A stretch of 64,000 nucleotides of DNA from Gelatoporia subvermispora B (taxonomy: Eukaryota > Basidiomycota > Agaricomycetes > Polyporales > Gelatoporiaceae): contig KB445791.1 in the NCBI GenBank assembly GCA_000320605.2, forward strand, positions 390,272 through 454,271, in the 5' to 3' direction. Under the pieces are notes generated by a model that worked only from the letters and a program-made list of their open reading frames with translations, had not been told where the DNA came from and made no database searches. This document shows, in pieces, positions 60,981 to 64,000 of this stretch. Position 1 is the stretch's first letter. Every line of letters starts with the position of its first letter. A program made the translations under genes and the position numbers.

Positions 60981-63900
60981 ATGGCTGAGATCCCAGGTCT
61001 TCTTCTTGCGTCTTTGAACCCGTCTACCAGAAAACAGGCTGAACAGAGCCTTCAAACTCTCAGCGCGCAAACCGGATTCCTCTCTGTGCTCCTCCGTCTG
61101 GTCCTCGATCAGTCCCAGCAACGACCGGTTCGTCTTGCGGGAGGTGTCTACCTGAAGAATGTAGTAAAGACAAGATGGGACGATGTGAGTCTCAGAGATT
61201 GCCGGGGTTTTTGAGTGCTCGAACACGCACTGACGCGCAGGGCCATCTCAGGAAGAGGCACCGATTGCGGAGGCAGACAAGGTCGCCCTGCGCAATGAGC
61301 TCGTACCAACGATGCTAGCACTATCGAATGCCTCGGATAAGCCAATGCGCGCGCAAATTGCAGAGGCGATATCACTCGTCGCGACTGCAGACTTCCCGGA
61401 GCGGTGGCCCGACTTGGTTGATGTGAGTCCTCGCATCGCGTCGCTCAGATCTCCTGGGCTGATTTATTGTTCGCTAGAAACTTGTATTCTCGCTGTCTGA
61501 ATCAAACTACGAAGTCAACATTGGTGTGCTGGAGACTGCGCACTCCATCTTCCGCCCTTGGCGCGCCGCGACGCGTTCCGACGCGCTCTTCACTACGATC
61601 AACTATGTACTAGCACGATTTACGCGCCCGTTCCTCCAGCTTTTCCTCCACACGACCTCGCTCATGTTCTCCTCACCACCACCTCCGAATCTCGCGACGA
61701 TTGCTCAGGCGCAGGTGGCCCTCGTGGACATCTTCTACGACCTGACGTGCCAGGATCTGCCCCCGGATATCGAGGACTCGCACGCGCAGTTCTTTGGTCC
61801 GGAGAGTGGTCTGTTCCTGCGACTGCTTGCCTGGGATTCGCCACAACTGGCGAGTGATGTGAGTTCCGGAGCACTCCCACTGTCAGCGCAGACTCACGAA
61901 GCCACGACGTTTAGCCTGACGACACAACTCCATCTCTACCCTCAAAAATCAAAACAGGCATTCTTGAAATTGCCGAGGTGTGTCATCACATTATGTCACC
62001 AGTGTGGACCTTTTGCTGACGATTCCCTCACAATGCAGCTATACGTGAAATTGTATCCGGAAACACTGCAGAGCTCGGCGTCTGTTGAGGCCATCGTGCG
62101 GGCAGTTTGGGAGCTGGTCGGCGATGGCAAGCGGACGGGCGTGGCGGACGATGGCGTATGTTCATCTGATCGTGCTAACCGCACTTTGCTAACGTGAGTC
62201 ATTGTTGCAGCTTGTCTCCCAGTCGCTCCGGTTCATTTCAACGGCGATCCGGTCTGGGCACTACACGCAGCTCTTCGGGTCAAAGGAGACGATCTCTAGT
62301 CTTGTCCAGGGCGTCGTTGTCCCGAACGTCGGGCTGCGTGGTACGTCTCGGTTGCATCCTCACGGTACGCGCGCTAAACGGAGCACACGCAGAGCACGAA
62401 ATCGAGCAGTTCGAGGATGATCCGTTGGAGTACATCCGACTAGACCTCGCAGTGGCGTCGCTCGGCGGGATGGGCGCGAGTTCGGACGCGGTGACGCGGC
62501 GGCAGGCGGCGGCGGAGGTCCTGCGCGCGCTCGTCTCGTCGGGCTTTGAGGCGGAGACGACAGAGGTCGCTGGTGCGTGGATCGGGGAAGGCTTGCGAGA
62601 GTACGCAGCGAATAAGGCCCAGAACTGGAAGGCTAAGGACACCGCGGTCTACCTCCTGACTGCGGTGGCGACGCGGGGGAGTACGACGCAGCACGGTGTC
62701 ACCTCGACCAATACACTGGTGGACATTGTGAAGTTCTTCTCGGAACATGTCTTTCAAGATCTCCAGGCGGATGATGGGAGCGTGTATCCTATTCTTCAGG
62801 TCGACGCTATCCGTTTTCTGCATACGTTCCGCAGCCAGGTAGGCTCTCAGTGGGGTTCATGTCTTCATGTCCCACGTGGCTGAATACTTGCCACATGTAC
62901 AGCTCACAAAGCAGCAATTGCTGTCGGTTCTACCTCTCCTCGTACGCCACCTTGGCTCGGAAAACTACGTCTGTTACACGTATGCCGCGATCAGTATCGA
63001 GCGTATCCTGTTCATCAAGCAAGGGAGCCAGCTCCTGTATGCCTCACATCTACTTTGTAACCACGTCTAACCGCTTATTCCCAGGTTCACCCAAGCGGAT
63101 ATCCACGAGACCGCTCCACTCATGTTGGACAAGCTACTGAGCAAGATTGAGTCTGCGGGGACAGCGGAGAAGGTAGCTGAGAATGACTACCTGATGAAGT
63201 GTGAGTAATCATCCGGCCTACGAGGACCGGAGGTGGTCTTGAAGCGTAAGACGAACTGAGTAGCTCGACCACAGGTATCATGCGCGTGATCATCACGGCG
63301 CGGTCGACATTTGCGACTGGCTATGAGCGCATTCTCCAACGCTTGGTCGGCATCCTGGGTGTCATCTCGAAGAACCCAAGTAATCCCAATTTCGATCAGT
63401 ACATCTTCGAGAGTCTGTCTGCTCTGATGAGGTGAGTATGGGCCCTGTACCTGGAGATGTTAGCTCACTTCACGTCCGCCAAAGGTTTGTCGTTGCTGCA
63501 AACCCGAACTCTCTGCCAATTTTCGAACAAGCTCTCTTCGGCCCGTTCACCATCATCCTGCAGCAAGATATCGAACGTAAGTGGTCTTGACTCGTGACGA
63601 GACCGAGACCGTCTCTAAACATTCACGTAGAGTACATACCTTACGTCTTCCAGATTCTGGCGCAAATGCTTGAGCTCCACAAGGCAGACGTTCCGGTGGA
63701 ATATCGTAGTCTGCTGCCCTTCTTGCTCACTCCCGCCAGCTGGCAGCAGAAGGGGAGTATCCCGGGTTTAGTCAAGTTATTGAAGGCGTTCCTGTCACGT
63801 GACTCGAAGCAGCTGGTAGCGACTGGACAGTTCACAGCGATCCTCGCCGTGGTGCAACAGCGACTGATCCCGTCTAAGCTGAACGACGCCTGGGGCTTCG

Positions 63901-64000
63901 AACTGCTGCAGTCCGTTGTGCAATATATCCCACCGTCAGTCATAGCATTTTGTCCGGCGGGATTCGTGATACTCACTGGATACTATACCAGAGCCGATCT
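60981..64000 (+). CDS. CSE1: Cse1/exportin-2, 5' part
   Basis: Nuclear export receptor of the importin-beta family that returns importin-alpha to the cytoplasm with RanGTP. ATG at 60981 begins MAEIPGLLLASLNPSTRKQA and leads into the importin N-terminal domain (RLAGGVYLKNVVKTRWDD). Next exons: LRNELVPTMLALSNASDKPM, FPERWPDLVD, LVFSLSESNYEVNIGVLETA and HSIFRPWRAATRSDALF. The Cse1 hallmark HEIEQFEDDPLEYIRLDL is at about 62.4 kb, followed by NWKAKDTAVYLLTAVATRG. Later exons to the window edge give LLPFLLTPASWQQKGSIPGL and LNDAWGFELLQSVVQYIPP. The gene continues past 64000. Introns are short and in phase; all HEAT-repeat pieces are in order. Confidence 0.92.

Overview
The window is nuclear DNA of a filamentous basidiomycete, most likely a wood-decay Agaricomycete near Polyporales (inference). 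Genes are broken by many 45-60 nt GT..AG introns, and the recognisable families are fungal: VTI1, SYM1/MPV17, PRP16, GID1/VID30, CSE1, a CYP63-like P450, DUF6534 membrane proteins and small Ser/Cys-rich secreted proteins. There is no operon structure. Coordinates of spliced genes span first to last recognised codon; most exons were joined by eye from splice signals and family alignment.

Layout. 0-5 kb: 3' part of VTI1 (+), a SYM1/MPV17 gene (+) and a cyclopropane-fatty-acyl-phospholipid synthase (-). 6-23 kb, accessory metabolism: a P450 with an abnormal I-helix (+), a DUF6534 gene (+), an alpha/beta hydrolase ending in AKL (+), a second DUF6534 gene (-) and a CYP63-like P450 (+). 23-26 kb: a small Cys-rich secreted protein (-) in otherwise empty DNA. 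26-37 kb, housekeeping: tRNA-Gly(UCC) (-), a SPRY-only paralog of GID1 (-), the splicing helicase PRP16 (-) and full-length GID1/RanBPM (+). 37.8-41.7 kb: an amine-oxidase pseudogene (+) and a half-size ABC transporter (-).

42-57.4 kb is the most unusual part. A block of about 4 kb occurs three times in the same orientation (about 42.05-46.11, 47.63-51.70 and 54.96-57.4 kb). Each block holds two divergent P-loop GTPase-like genes. The plus-strand gene of units A and B keeps a good P-loop, DxxG and a TQWE motif. The minus-strand partner has lost the GK[S/T] and DxxG residues in both A and B but remains a long readable protein with a C-terminal helical tail. Unit C is decayed on both strands. 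A TKL-type kinase fragment (53.9-54.6 kb) lies before unit C and an intact relative (58.3-60.15 kb) after it, so the kinase may have moved with the block. 60.6-64 kb: the tail of a small Ser/Gly-rich protein (-) and CSE1/exportin-2 (+), which runs off the window.

The best candidate for something undescribed is this repeated, head-to-head pair of an apparently active mini-GTPase and a predicted nucleotide-binding-dead GTPase, with a kinase next to it. Any shared function is inference from layout alone.
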